Assembly: GCA_037013495.1 (NCBI GenBank)
Contig: CM072809.1
Span: forward strand, 3,038,001 to 3,102,000
From: Hippophae tibetana
Lineage: Eukaryota > Streptophyta > Magnoliopsida > Rosales > Elaeagnaceae
DNA: 64,000 nt
Reading direction: 5' to 3'
Shown here: piece after piece, positions 34,843 through 47,602 of the stretch
Position numbering within the stretch: the first letter of the stretch is position 1
How the letters are laid out: every line of letters starts with the position of its first letter
The notes under the pieces: model-generated
Databases searched by the model: none
Told to the model about the DNA's origin: nothing
What the model saw: the letters and a program-made list of their open reading frames with translations, nothing else
Position numbers and translations under genes: made by a program

Positions 34843-34847
34843 ATATT

Positions 34848-35173
34848 TGTTAAGTTTCACATTAACCAATAGTAAGACAATATTGTTTATAAGTTTTGAC
34901 AATCTTCTAACTCACAAGTTTGTTTTTGGGTTCAACGTTAGACCTGAGTTTCTAAGTTGGTATCAGAACTAGGTTATTGGTTTATTCACCCCCCATCGGT
35001 CCTTGTGTCTTAAATCCAGACTGTGCCGTAAATCCAGACTTTAGTCGATGTAAATGGGGATGTTAAGTCTTACATTAACCAAAAATAAAGCAATAATGTT
35101 GCTTATAAGTTTGAACAACCATCTAACTCACAAACTGATTTTTTAATTCAAAGTTAAGTCTGAATTTCTAAAT
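34848..35173 (+). mobile_element. TRIM-like miniature LTR retrotransposon, complete
   Basis: A 326-bp element. LTRs of 110 and 113 bp (34848-34957 and 35061-35173) start TGTTAAG and share 'cattaacca', 'gcttataagttt' and 'tctaactcaca' blocks. A primer site TGGTATCAGA abuts the 5' LTR at 34958-34967. The 103-bp interior ends in the purine-rich TAAATGGGGA directly before the 3' LTR. A 5-bp target duplication ATATT lies at 34843-34847 and 35174-35178. There is no coding capacity, so it depended on proteins of another element. LTR ends have decayed from CA. Confidence 0.88.
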
Positions 35174-35178
35174 ATATT

Positions 35179-37090
35179 ATTTTGTGTCATATTTAACGAT
35201 TACAAAAAATTATTTAATATATGTTAAAAGAATTTGTAATGATGTTGTATATACCAATTACAATCTCATAAGTTAACGATAGTATAAATCATTAATTTTT
35301 TAATAAAAAAAAGTCAATTTATTATTAAATTATGATATTACTATAACCATGTATCAGTTAATTATAAATTAAAAATATATATTTTACATTTTAATCAATT
35401 TTTACTCATATATCAATTATAATTGTATCTATATTCACATAAATCTTCTTTGAACAATGGTGACTAGTATTACTCCTTAATTTATTCGTTAGAAAACTTA
35501 CACGATAGACATTGTTGAAATTTCTTCGAGACCCCAGAAAAAAATATTAAAGCTATATCCTCTTATAAAGAAATGCTTATCAACTCCAAGGATATATACC
35601 TTATCAAAGAAAAATTTAAGATGTTTTGATAATTTTAAGAAAATATTATTAACATTTATATAAAATAATTATATATATATATAAGTAAATGTATCTGTGT
35701 TATATAATAAATGAAAGGCATCAAATTGAAAGAAAAAAAAAAGAGTTAATTTCCTGACAGTGTGTACAATATATCGATTTCTTTCAATTTTACCATTTCT
35801 CCATATATTTCTATTTTCTGAGCAATGAAGCATCTAACATGTGCTAACTGACTTTCCATATCAATTTAGGTAGTAATCAAATAGCTGGATCAGCTTTCTA
35901 GCCCTCCATTTTTGTGTGACTACAACTTCACATAGACGATGCACTGACAATTACACTTAGTATACGTAAGATATAAAAAACATATATGCAAATTTACAAA
36001 ATAATTTATAGAAGGAAAAAAAAAAGTTTTAACCAAAAGCTAGGGGACCATATATAAGAATTTTAAAAGTAAATTATTTTAACATATGGCCTCTGCAATA
36101 TAAATCTTATCCTTATCTTAGAAGATGATTATTTATATTGGTGGGAGCATATATTTTGATTAATACACTCCCATGTGTCTATAAAAAAGATTAAAATTAA
36201 AATAACATTTATATATATCATAATTATATTAAAATCACAACTAATATAACAATTTTTTATTAGATATAGTTACGTGATATCGAGTATACTTACACATAAT
36301 ATCGCATTATATTACTTATAATTTATTATAAATAAACTTTTTTCTAAGTCAGAGGTTTTTATAAGTATTATAATTGTTTAAAAAATATATTTTAATATTC
36401 TATAAATACACTTAGGATATTATAATTTATCAAAACTTACACATTATTTCTTTATGTTTTAATGTATATCTTGGATCTTTTAATTGTTTAAAAATTCTAA
36501 ATATTTCTTTTTTCAAGGGTAATTCAAAATTTTGAAAAATATAATACAAAAAATAATATTTTTGCAGTACATATTAGAAATTTAATATTTAAAATACAAA
36601 AAAATAATAGAAAAAACCTTAGATTTCATATTTTTATGCATGAATTTTAAAAAACAAATTATGAAAAAAATTAAAAACATAATGTGAATTTAATTTTTTT
36701 AATTCCAAATATAAATTAAATATTTTTTATATTTTATTTTTAATGTATTTTCATAAATTGTTTTTTATTAATTTTGAAATTTTTGAGTTTTTTTGTTATT
36801 ATTTTTTAAGTATTATTTTTTATATTTTAAATTTATCCTTATAAAAAAATATTTGGACTTGATTTGAATTTTTAAAGTGCTAGATAACTCTAAAAATGTA
36901 TATCTTAAAAAGATATATGATTAAAATTATTCTTAAGATGAGTTAAAATATTCTAAATATATATCTTAAAATATATGAGATTAAATTATATATTTTATAA
37001 AAAAGTATAAAACTTGTATACGCCAAAAAATTAAGCTAATTGATTGATCACCTGGTGATGTTATTATCCCTGTCACTTCCTTCAAAAATG
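35179..37090. other. AT-rich intergenic DNA
   Basis: No gene recognised. 35750-35960 is slightly GC-richer but unassigned. Confidence 0.4.
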
Positions 37091-37099
37091 TATCTAGTT

Positions 37100-37400
37100 A
37101 GTTTTGTATCTGATTTTGGTGTAGTGAGTTGTCATCATGGAAACTTACGTTGGAAATTACGTAAATTTTCGATAATTTAGATTTATAAGAAAGCAATAAT
37201 AGAAAAATAATACACAAATTTGATGACGGAGTTCGCCAAATCTTGCTTACGTCTCCGGACCTGCTATATATCGTTTTATTGAAAGGGGAGAAATTACACA
37301 AGGTGTTTACAATACTTACAACTTACAACCCACAACCCAATTACACCCAAGAAAATTACTCTTAATTTTCTCTCACAAAAGTTTTTCTTTCAATTAGAAT
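37100..37400 (-). repeat. Possible LTR remnant (minus strand)
   Basis: Read on the minus strand, a 'gacgtaagcaagatttggcgaactccgtc' type stretch (37215-37255) resembles the segment near the RNA start/end in many plant copia LTRs. No partner LTR or target duplication was found, so this is a weak call. Confidence 0.3.
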
Positions 37401-39659
37401 AAACACTTTGGATAATTAATTCATTACAATTACACATTTATTTATAAGAAAATTCATTCCTTCAATTACTCCTTAAATTAATGGTTTATTGAATTGATCA
37501 TTGAATTAAGTTTTTTGTTTTGTTCCATATGTTACTTCATGTTTTGCTCCTTAAATTAAGGAGTTTTATAGCAATCTCAAACAACTTATTGATGAGCATG
37601 GTACCTACTTTAACACAAAAATTTGCTGTCAATGAGTACTGCTTCACAAATGACAATATTTTTTCCTTCATGATATATATTTACGAGAAATACCATCTAT
37701 TATAAGAAATCACACACAACTAGTCATCACTCATCACTCTTCATTTACTAAAATGGCAACTAGCTACGATTGAATGCTACTAAAATATGGACTTTAACAA
37801 CCTTGCCTTCCAAATTCCCTTCCTGCTACTACAATGCATTCATAATCTTCTTCTGTTTAAAAAAAATTCTTTAAATTTCTTTTAACTAAATGATATACAA
37901 TCTATAATATTACTCTTACTCGGATACGGGTGTGCGAAATGCATACATACCTAAAGATTGGATTTGTTTGTTTATAAAAGTACTAATGTTTGAGAGAGCC
38001 TTGGAAAGAGGGTTATTACTAGGGAAGGTCCATATGTCTCTTTATAGGTCTACTATTTTCTCAATTATATAATAATTATGACTCACGTCGACATGTCTCA
38101 TTGGAAATTAAATTACTAAAATTAGGGTGCAGATTTATCCACAGGTACAACCAAAAATACAATTTGACTGAATAGTACATAGGATTGTTTACATTCAATT
38201 GGACTGATCATATGGACTAATGCGGTCGATGATCGGGCTATGCTTGGATTATGTTACTAGGATTATGATAATAGCTAAGCTTGAACAGGTTATGTGGGCT
38301 GTGTTGAGGATGCAATATGTGTTAATCTTTAGATAGGTTGAGTGGGTTGTTCTTGGCCTTCCATCGGGGGAGTTACTGCTGGTCTTGACTCTTAGAAATG
38401 TGCTTGTATCTAACAACTAAATATGTGAATACTCACAATTTGTGAAATTGTTTCAATTATAGTATTTTGATTACATTTGTGTGATATTATTGTATCAAAT
38501 TATTATGTTTATCATATATGTTGATACATTAATAAAATAATATAACTTTTTATTAGAATAATGAAAATAAAATAAACATAAATATTTTACGTTTAAAACA
38601 CCACAAACAAATTGGGGTAAAAAAACACGAATAATTGTAGGAGGATTTTACTATTGTAAAATAGAGATTACAACATCTTCTCTCTAATCTAATCTCTATT
38701 GTAATAGAAGAAATAATTCTCTCACAAAATAGGAAAAATAAACAAAATTTTCTTTTCTAAGTAATAACTCACAAGATAACTCTCGCAAGGATTTTTATTA
38801 TATTTCTTATAGATGCTCTCTAATTCATTTTTTTTTATATTTTGCACAAATAAAACAAGTTATTTATTGGCAATATCTTTGAAGAATTTGGGGTAGCCAA
38901 GACTCCATATTCATTTTCATTTTGAATAGACAATAAATTAGTATTCTATATTGAATAAACAAGAAATTAGTGCGCTAAATTAAATGCACAAGAAATTAGT
39001 ACTCCAATAACATCCTTAATTAAATGTATTCTATGTTTTTTATTTCATTAATTAGTAAAATATAACATTAAAACAAGTAGTTTTAACACTAAACAAGAAT
39101 ATCAATTATGATAACTTATATTTTTTTTAATATTGAATATTAATTAAAAAATAACTCATAAAACAATCAATGTCAAAGTCTAATTAGAACTATTTTTCAT
39201 GAAGTGTGTTTGGATCTAGATGACTTCCTAGAATAAAAAAAATGATTTTTTTTACACATGAATTCACGCATATAATAATTTAATTTACCTATGATATTAT
39301 ATCCTTTAACTTTATAATTAATTAATAATTAATATATTATTTAATACATATTATAAATTAATGAATTATCATATAAAATTCTCACATACCTAGCAAAAAA
39401 CCCTTTATGGTGTCATCAACAACACAAACACCTATGTGAAGATTCTAAGAGAAATAACAAAACGTCAAAAATTGCTTTTGGAGGTACATCAAATTTTCAA
39501 CGCACTAACTTTGGAGTTCAAATTAGTTGTTTTGTGGCATAGCAGAGAATTTAACAAAGAAGACAAATATTGTAAATGGCATTTGCCACTCAAATGTGAG
39601 AGCTTGATATCACACTTAAGCTTTGGTTCTTGTAAATTTATTTGATCTTCTTTTCCAAT
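37401..39659. other. Intergenic DNA
   Basis: AT-rich, with small ORFs without recognised domains (for example 39436-39645). 38590-38800 has LTR-like wording but no partner. Confidence 0.35.
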
Positions 39660-40058
39660 ACAATGACGGTTGGTTGTTTTCTCATGAAGAGCTCTACACC
39701 CTATACATCACTATTTCTGGCGTACTTAAAAAAATAAAATAAAAAGTGACTTTTCTTTCGTCGTTTTACTTCTTCTTTTTGAATTGCCGCTTTCAACACT
39801 TTCTCTTTGTCTTCTCTGTTATTCCATCAACCATCTTCGACCCTGACTATCCTTTCTTCGTTTTTGGTTTTGACTCAATAAGACTTTAGCGCCAGTTTTG
39901 TTTTGGGCCCTTGCAACAATAGTTTTGTTTTGCATTGGTTTCATCAGCTTCTCCAGGGTTATTGGATTTTTTGTTTCGTGTCTTCGCTCGATGCTGTTAG
40001 CAGCGGCGTGGGTCTACATCTTTGGCGTTGTCTGCTTCAACCTTCGCTCGGCTCTCTG
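39660..40058. other. Unassigned GC-richer segment fused to Copia-2's 3' LTR
   Basis: About 400 bp with CT-rich and 'ttcgctcg' motifs occupies the place where the rest of Copia-2's 3' LTR should be. It has no match in the 5' LTR (44519-44918). It may be a foreign insertion, a diverged LTR or a gene fragment; no domain seen. Confidence 0.35.
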
Positions 40059-40170
40059 GGCTAGATCATCACCATAGAAGCTTCGATGAGTTGGGTTTTA
40101 AATAGACTAGAATATTTCAAAGAGTTGGTTTTTGATTTCTTTAGGCTTTTAAACAAGTTTACAAACAACT
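40059..40170 (-). repeat. Copia-2 3' LTR, truncated
   Basis: Shares 'ctagat', 'agaatattt', 'aaagagtt', 'tttttgattt' and 'aaacaagtttacaaac' blocks with 44795-44918. A minus-strand AAGGGGGAG purine tract (40172-40180) lies immediately before it. Confidence 0.75.
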
Positions 40171-40289
40171 ACTCCCCCTTAAACTTGTTTTATGATGCCG
40201 AGCAAATTTCTTAATCTGACAAAGTCTTCTTGCTTAAGTAGTTTAGTGAAGATGTCGGAAATTTGATCTTGTGATTTTACATACTCGAG

Positions 40290-41657
40290 TTATAAATTCT
40301 TTCTTGTGATGCACTCCCTGATGTAATGATATCGAGTATCTATGTGTTTGCTTTGATCATGAAAAACAGAATTTTTGGCTAAGACAATGGTTGACTTATT
40401 GTCGACACAAATTTTGGTTGGCTCTTCTTGTGTCATACTTAGCTCATTTAATAAGTTTCTCACCCAAATTGCATGACAAACACATGAGGTAGCTGCTACA
40501 TATTCTGTTTCATAACTAGACAAGGTGACAATCAATTGTTTTTTCGACATCCATGTAAAAGCAGTATCTCCCATGAAAAAGATAAATCCGGAAGTGCTTT
40601 TCCGATTGTCTATATCTCCACCAAAATCGCTATCATTATATCCAACAAGCTTGTAATCATTAGAAGCCGAATAGAATAAGCTAAAATTAATTGTACCTTT
40701 CAGATAATGTAGGATTTTTTTCGCAGTTTTGAAATGGGTGATTGTCGGTTTCTCCATATAACGGCTAATCAATCCAACGACATACAGGATGTCAGGCCTT
40801 GTGCATGTGAGATAACGCAGACTTCCAACTAAACTTTTGAAAAATGTTGGATCCACACTTTCACCATCTTCATGCTTGGATAGTTTGATTCCACATTCCA
40901 TTGGTGTGTTGATCGGTTTGCAATCGTTCATCTTATACTTCTTTAGTATCTCTCTTACATAGCTTTCTTGAAAGATGAATATACCTTCTTGCTTTTGCTT
41001 CACTTCAATTCCAAGGTAGTATGTCATTAACCCGATATTTTTCATTTCGAACTCTCGGGTCATCACCTTCTTAAAATCTTCAAATAGCTTCGGATTACTT
41101 TCGGTGAAGATGAGATAATCTATGTATAGACAAACGATTAGAATATCATCATCTTCAATCTTGACGTAGAGTGAATGTTCATAGGGACACTTAGTGAAGT
41201 TGTTCACTAGAAAGTATTTATCAATGCGGTTATTACATGCTCTTGATGCTTACTTTAATCCATAAAGAGCTTTCTTTAACTTCAACACCTTGTGTTTGTG
41301 ACCTTTTGCTTCATAGCCTGGTGGTTGCTTAATGTAGACTTCTTCTTCAAGGATTCTATTTAGAAAAGCAAATTTTACATCCATTTGATGTATCTTCCAC
41401 TTATTTTGAGCTGCCAAAGAAATGATTAGTCTTATAGTTTCTAATCGAGCAACATGAGCAAATACCTCATCACAGTCAATTCCACCCTTTTGACTATATC
41501 CTTTTGCTACTAGCCTCGCCTTATGCCTTTCAATCTCTCCCTTAACATTCCTCTTTGTCTTGTACACGCATTTGACACTTATTGTCTTATCCCCTTTGGG
41601 AAGTGAAACAAGTTCCAATGTGTCATTCTTCTCAATTGCATTGATTTCTTTGTCCAT
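40290..41657 (-). pseudogene. Copia-2 reverse transcriptase and RNase H
   Basis: Two open blocks. 41657-41250 holds RT N-terminal motifs ([10 protein letters not shown], a QMDVKFAF segment, K-K-A-L-Y-G-L-K). 41207-40290 holds the rest of RT and RNase H (a YYLGIEVKQ segment, T-R-P-D, RKSTSGF, K-H-I-D-T-R-Y-H). The catalytic Y-V-D-D box reads Y-I-D-Y and the RNase H first aspartate region reads Y-N-D-S-D. A frame break lies near 41240. The enzyme would be inactive. Confidence 0.85.
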
Positions 41658-41659
41658 TG

Positions 41660-43200
41660 CATTTCTCCACTTCTTATCTTGTACAGCTTCTTAAAAGATT
41701 ACTGGTTCACAATCATCAAAGAGACAAAATAAGGTAAGATTATCTTATCGTTCTGTTACCTCATAAAGATCTTGAAGATTTCATGTATGTGTCATGACTC
41801 TTTCACTTCCACTCGAAGATGATGAAGGTGACGAGTCTTCATGAGTGGTTGGCATTGGTGAATTAGGTGGAGTCGTTGGCTCTTGATGAATTTCTATAGG
41901 TTGCTCTGTCATTGTTTGCTCATCTTATTTAAATAGAGGAAAGCAATTGAAGTTATCTACATGAGAGTTAAAATCTCATTCCCTTTCTTCGTTGAATACC
42001 ACATCTCGACTTATCACAATCTTCTTATTATGTGGGGGGATCATAGCTCCCTTTGAATTGGCATCATAGCAGATGAAAATAAAACTCTCGTTTTTATCAT
42101 CAAGGCTTTCTTCCATTCCATGCCTCTTGTGGTGTCTTTCCCCATACACTTCTTGTTAGAGATCGTTTTGACAAGTAAATTGCACATGCTACTACTTCTT
42201 CCCAAAACTCTTTGGGTAGTTTCTTGCTTTTGAGCATGCTTCATGTCATGTTGAGGATTGTTTGGTTCTTTCTTTCAGCTACACTATTTTGTTGGGGGGA
42301 TCTTGGTACTGTTAAAGATCTATGAATTCCATTTGCTTCACGAAATTCTTGAAACTCCTTGGATGTAAATTCTCCACCTTGGTCTGATCTCATGGTTTGA
42401 TTTTTCTAATGCTTTCTCTCTCCATTGTAGTTTTGAATCTTTTGAATACTTCAAAAACTTTTGATTTTTGTTTCAAGAAATATACCCAAGTTTTTCTTGA
42501 AAAATCATCAATAAAAAGAAGAAAATAGTTACTGTTACCGAGAGAGATATACTTGATCGGTCAACACACATCAATATGGATTAGCTCGAGTGGCTTCTTG
42601 ACTCTTGAGTTTGACTCCTTTGGAATTGCTTCCTGAGTAGGCACCCTTCACAAAGTTGATCAGGATGGTTAATCCAAGGTAGTTCTTTCACCATCTCCTT
42701 CTTACACAACAGCTCCAATCCTCCAAAATTTAGATGCCTGAATCGAAGATGTCATAGCCACAATGCATCTTTGTAGCAGGCTTTCAGACACTTTGCAATG
42801 TCATTTTGTATGTTGATCAAGAACATTCTATTTTTTTGACATCGACATGTTAGCAATGAGGTTATTCTTATCATCTTTTATAGAAAGATGACAATCCTTC
42901 ATACGAATATCATAACCTTTCTCTAACAGTTGTCCTAAACTTAAGATGTTTCTTTTCATATTTGGGACATAGTAAACATTGGAAATAAATTGATGTCAAC
43001 AATCTTTCAAGCGAATAAGAATGTTACCTCTTCCTTTCACTGCTATGTTAGAATCATCTTCAAATGAGACATTTCTGCTTACTGACTCATCTAGTTCCAC
43101 GAATATGTATTTCCTTCCACACATCTGGTTGCTTGCACCGCTGTCAAGATACCAAACATTTGGTTGAGTACCAGCACCCTCCTTCCGTGCTAAAAAAGAG
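41660..43200 (-). pseudogene. Copia-2 integrase/protease remnants
   Basis: Short pieces in changing frames match copia integrase. Examples are an 'ER-K-N' segment after the integrase core near 42270, a piece at 42041-42244 corresponding to the post-core region read in a shifted frame, and late integrase near 42000. A protease-like stretch follows near 43130. Stops are frequent. Confidence 0.55.
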
Positions 43201-43201
43201 T

Positions 43202-44156
43202 TTATTTCTCATATTTCTTCTCCTTTATGTAGTTGATTTTTTTATCTACTCTATTGTTAGGAGCTCTACATTCTAAAGCATAATGTCCAAATTTCTGACA
43301 ATTATAGCATTGAACTTGAGATTTGTCATACCTTGAGTTCATATTGCCTCTTCCACGACTTCGTGTTGAGCTTTCCACTCTCTCGAAGTTATTGGAATTG
43401 TTGTTGTAATTCCAACCTCGTCCACGACCGTGACTTCCACCCCGTTCACGACCTCCACCTCTACCTTGACCATGTTGGTTTCTATCATTACCTTGGCTTT
43501 CATGCTTATCCTTGAATTGCATCTTGAAGAGTTACTCAATGATCCATTACTTCTTATTATGCTTTTCTTCATATGCTTGTAATGACCCATTGAGTTCATC
43601 AATGGTCATTTCTTCTAAATCTTTTGTTTCCTCAATCATCATGATGATGTGTTCAAATTTGGAATCTAATGAGCGAAATATATTTTCCATTATTCTGACA
43701 TTTTCCAACATCTCACTGTTTCTTTTCAATTGATTAGAAACAACTGTGACTCTCAAGAAATAGTCAGAAATAGATTCAGAAACTTTCATATGTAGAGATT
43801 CAAACTCACCTCTTAGTGTTTGGAGACGAACCTTCTTCACTTTCTCGACTCCTTTGAAAGAAATTTGAAGTTTATTCCACGCTACTTTGGAAGATGTTGC
43901 ATTTGAAATCTTCTCAAACCTATTATCATTTAAGGCTTTATAGATAAGAAAGAGGGTTTTCTTGTCTCTCTTTCTCAAATTCTTCAAAGATTCTTTTTGC
44001 ACTTGCGTTAGAGTAGGTTCATCGTCTGGCTCACTTAAGCCTTTCTCCTCATACATCATATGCACCTAAAAGAGCTTTTATCTTTATACTCCAATTATCA
44101 TAGTTATCGTTGTTGAGTGTTAGGACTTGAAACGATGCCATGCCTCCACTTGACAT
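43202..44156 (-). pseudogene. Copia-2 gag with CCHC zinc knuckle
   Basis: It starts at ATG 44156-44154 with an N-terminal segment ending L-N-N-D-N-Y-D-N-W-S (the usual copia gag W motif). A frameshift near 44065 leads to the UBN2-like body (44065-43547), and another shift to a Gly/Arg-rich tract followed by the zinc knuckle C-Y-N-C-Q-K-F-G-H-Y-A-L-E-C (around 43300-43260). Gag packages the RNA. Two frame breaks make it non-functional. Confidence 0.8.
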
Positions 44157-44503
44157 AACTCTCAATATAATGAGAATTGGAAAATTCTGACCGCACAGAT
44201 AGATTCAGAACGTCAAAAAACCATAGGAGGAACTCTGGGGAAAATCTAATTTTTTTTTAATTAAGGGTAAAGTCAACTTTTTGGTCAACGGTCTCGGTGG
44301 CTTGGTCAAACGGCTCAGTGGCTCGGTCAACTCGGCTCTAACTCGGCTGACTCGATGAGTTAACTCATTGTCTAGCAGGACCTTCCGAAGGATCGTGGCG
44401 GTGCGTCTGAACTTTGATCAGGATGATTCTCGCGGTGTCAGATTTGTCTCGTCGAGAGCTTCGATTTGATATACAGTAGTGTATATTTATATTTCCAACT
44501 ACA

Positions 44504-44515
44504 GCTTTGATATCA
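44504..44515 (-). other. Copia-2 primer binding site (diverged)
   Basis: Reads TGATATCAAAGC on the minus strand, differing from TGGTATCAGAGC at two positions, 3 nt from the LTR. Confidence 0.7.
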
Positions 44516-44518
44516 CTT

Positions 44519-44918
44519 TGTTGAAATATTATGAATTAAAACTCTCAAAACTTAAGAACACTTAAGAACAATTTTTCAAAAACACTCTGAAACTCTCAAA
44601 CTTTTGTTTCTGATTTCTTTAACTTGAATATTATATTGATATTAAGAAGTATTTATAGAAATAATTAGTAAATCTAAGTTATACAACATAAACTTACCAA
44701 AACAATCTAAACCATACTTTTATCTTCTTATCTAATCCATTTATTTTCTTCTTCCCACTAACTATTAGTTGTATCTTTATCAATCTAGATTATTACTATA
44801 AAAGCTTTCATGATATGGACTTCAAATGGGTAGAATATTTTAAAGAGTTTGTTTTTTTTATTTCTAAGAGTTTGTTTTTTGATTTTTTTGGGCTTGTAAA
44901 CAAGTTTACAAACCAACA
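44519..44918 (-). repeat. Copia-2 5' LTR, 400 bp
   Basis: Plus-strand ends TGTTGAAATATT and AACCAACA, that is TGTTG...CAACA termini. The primer site lies just inside on the minus-strand side. The outer part aligns with 40059-40170. Confidence 0.8.
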
Positions 44919-47393
44919 GAATAATCATAATTTTTTTTATTTTTGTTTCTCTATAATTTATTTTAGGTTTAATGATCAAATTGGTATCCGTGTTTTGTAA
45001 TTCGATACAATTTCAATTTTTTTAATTTAACTAATCTAATATCATTATTTTGAAATCAACTAGTGTAAAAAACTTGTTATTAATTTATCTATTATAAAAA
45101 TAAAATCGCTCGAATTTTCGATGAAAAAGGCAACATGTTTATTAATTATTTGCTTAAAATTGATGAAATATTGTGAGTATATATGGTAATGATTTTAGCT
45201 TTTTAACTTGTGATTTATGATTTTTTAAACTTAAGTGATATTTTAATTAGATATATTTGATAAATATTTTTGGTTTTGATTTTTATGCTTTTAAGGAATC
45301 ATTAACAAAATAGAGTGTGTTTCATGAATCTTTTATGTATATATATATATTAAAGAGTAAATGAAGTCTTATAACTTTTATTTGTATAAATATTGGAAGA
45401 AAATTATTACATACTTAAAATTTTTAAAAAAATAATTAAAACAAAAAAAATGTTCCAAAAATATTTGTAGGTAGCATTTTTTTAAATGATTAAGTAGAAA
45501 TTATTATAAAATATATTTGTTATTATTTTTATAAAATAATCAAACAATATAACATTAATTAATTTAATAAAAAAATTAAAAACCATTATAAAATAAATTA
45601 GGGTGCCGTAAAGATCCTTACATTAGGAAAATTATGTAAATTAGTCATTTATGTATTATTTAATCCTATAAAAGGTATTAGAAAATGAAATTTTTTACTA
45701 TTTATTTAATATTTTAATAATTTTATAATCAAAATTTAATTATTAATTTAATATTTTAATAATTTTTATGTTAAAATACTATAGAAAAAATCATTTTTAT
45801 CACTTCCTAATTTAACAATAAATTAAAGTATTAAGAAAATAATAATATTTTATTCAAAATATTAATAAAAATAATTTATATCATTATTAACTTAACACAA
45901 GGGAACATTTTTTTCAATCAAATATATGGTTTTGGGTTTAGTTGAAAGATGACATGCAAGTCCGACCCAATATACGTATGACTTTCCCACGTTGTACAGA
46001 ATATTACACAAACTAATGTTCTCCACTTTATACTAGAGTGTAATTTATATTTTATTTCTATTGATTGAATTAAATTTAAATTGTAGATATTGAATTTGAT
46101 ATAAATAAAATTAAATTTGAGTTAAATTATAATCAATCTAAATAATTTGAAAAAATCGAACTATTCTCGAAACAATTCGTTAATCTGTAATAATTTAAAA
46201 AAAAAAACTAAAACATGCAAATGTTACAAATTTTATACTAGATTAAAAACTTAAATTTAGGGACACATTTTTTTCTATCTTTCTTCTTAATTCCTACATA
46301 CTAAGTCTCCCTCCGTTAAATCTATATTTTTTTAACAATTAGCAACAACTTCTTCAGTTTTGATCTTCTTTAACAACATGACTAGGTACATTAAAAAAGT
46401 TTAAAGTATTTTTGGTGTCACCATAGTTTTTCTTTGTATGATAATATGATCCACTTTAATACATTAAAAGAGTTTTATGTATATGTGATCAATTTTGTGT
46501 AAACTTACAATTAATTATGATTTATGTTTTGTCATGTTGATTTAAACTAAAAATTATAATAATTTTAAATTTTAAAAAAATGCTTTCTATTCTATTTTAT
46601 TTTAATTATTGATGCTTTATATTGTATTGTATGATTTCTTTTGCTCAATATTATTTTTTTTCTCGTCGTGATTAAGTTGTTAATTTATTATTAATTTATC
46701 ATTTATTTGAAAAATTATTTTTTATAAAATTATTTTCATCATTTTAGTGTTTTATGTAATACGATTCAGCTAATAAAACCAACAATCACATGTTTATTTG
46801 TTGCTTTTCGTTATATTTATGGATAGACTGCAGTTCATTTTTTGAACAATTAATTATATTTAACAATGAATATAAAAATATGAAGAACAAAATGCAACAA
46901 ATTAATGTTTTTCTTATACATTTGTATATGCTAGTTGCATGTGAAAATTAATTAACTTAATAAAATGTTCACTAAATCTTTATTTTCTAAATAAGTTATT
47001 GTATTTTAATAAAAATATATATTTTACTATTTATTTAAATAATTATATATTTTTTACAATAAATAATATAAATTAAAAGCATAAAGAATTAGACATCTAA
47101 TTTTTACATGAGAGATTATGCTATAACTAATAGAGAGTATATTTTTAAAAACATGTTAAAATATTTGGTTATGTTTCTAAGTTACTATTTTTTAAAAATA
47201 ATCTATTTTAAAAAAACAAAAAATTGAAAAAAAAACTCAGACATATTTTCCACTATTCTTTGTTTTCACAATTTTTTAGAACTTAAAAACACTGAAAACA
47301 CAAACTACAAAATGCGTAACTTAAGTTTATTTTGTCCGCAAAAGAGCGGGTGATGGAATTCGGTCCTAATGCAACAAGTGTTTGCACAGTTTT
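44919..47393. other. AT-rich intergenic DNA
   Basis: No gene, repeat terminus or RNA gene recognised. Confidence 0.4.
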
Positions 47394-47398
47394 GTTTC

Positions 47399-47593
47399 AA
47401 TTGAATTCACTTAATGTATTTACAAGGTACATAATACTGAAGTTCAATACATGTATAAATATAGAATAAAAGGAATCTGTTTTTCCTAAACGTGCTTTTA
47501 AGAAAAGATATATTAGTTGCATACAACTAATATACAGCTTATAAAGTATATTAGTTGCAGACAACTAATATACCATTTAATGATTTATTAATA
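47399..47593 (-). repeat. Copia-3 3' LTR
   Basis: 195 bp. Contains two tandem near-perfect palindromes: TATATTAGTTG...CAACTAATATA around 47506-47532, and again around 47547-47573. Confidence 0.93.
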
Positions 47594-47602
47594 CTCCCCC
47601 TC
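47594..47602 (-). other. Copia-3 polypurine tract
   Basis: GAGGGGGAG on the minus strand directly before the 3' LTR. Confidence 0.85.

Larger units (their letters stand above)
40059..44918 (-). mobile_element. Copia-2: decayed Ty1-copia retrotransposon
   Basis: Minus-strand element with a full 5' LTR (44519-44918), primer site, gag, protease/integrase remnants, RT and RNase H, a purine tract, and a 3' LTR of which only the first ~110 bp (40059-40170) align. The polyprotein is cut by many stops and frameshifts. RT/RNase H wording resembles the Tork/Tnt1 type. No target duplication could be tested because the outer 3' LTR end is missing. Confidence 0.85.
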
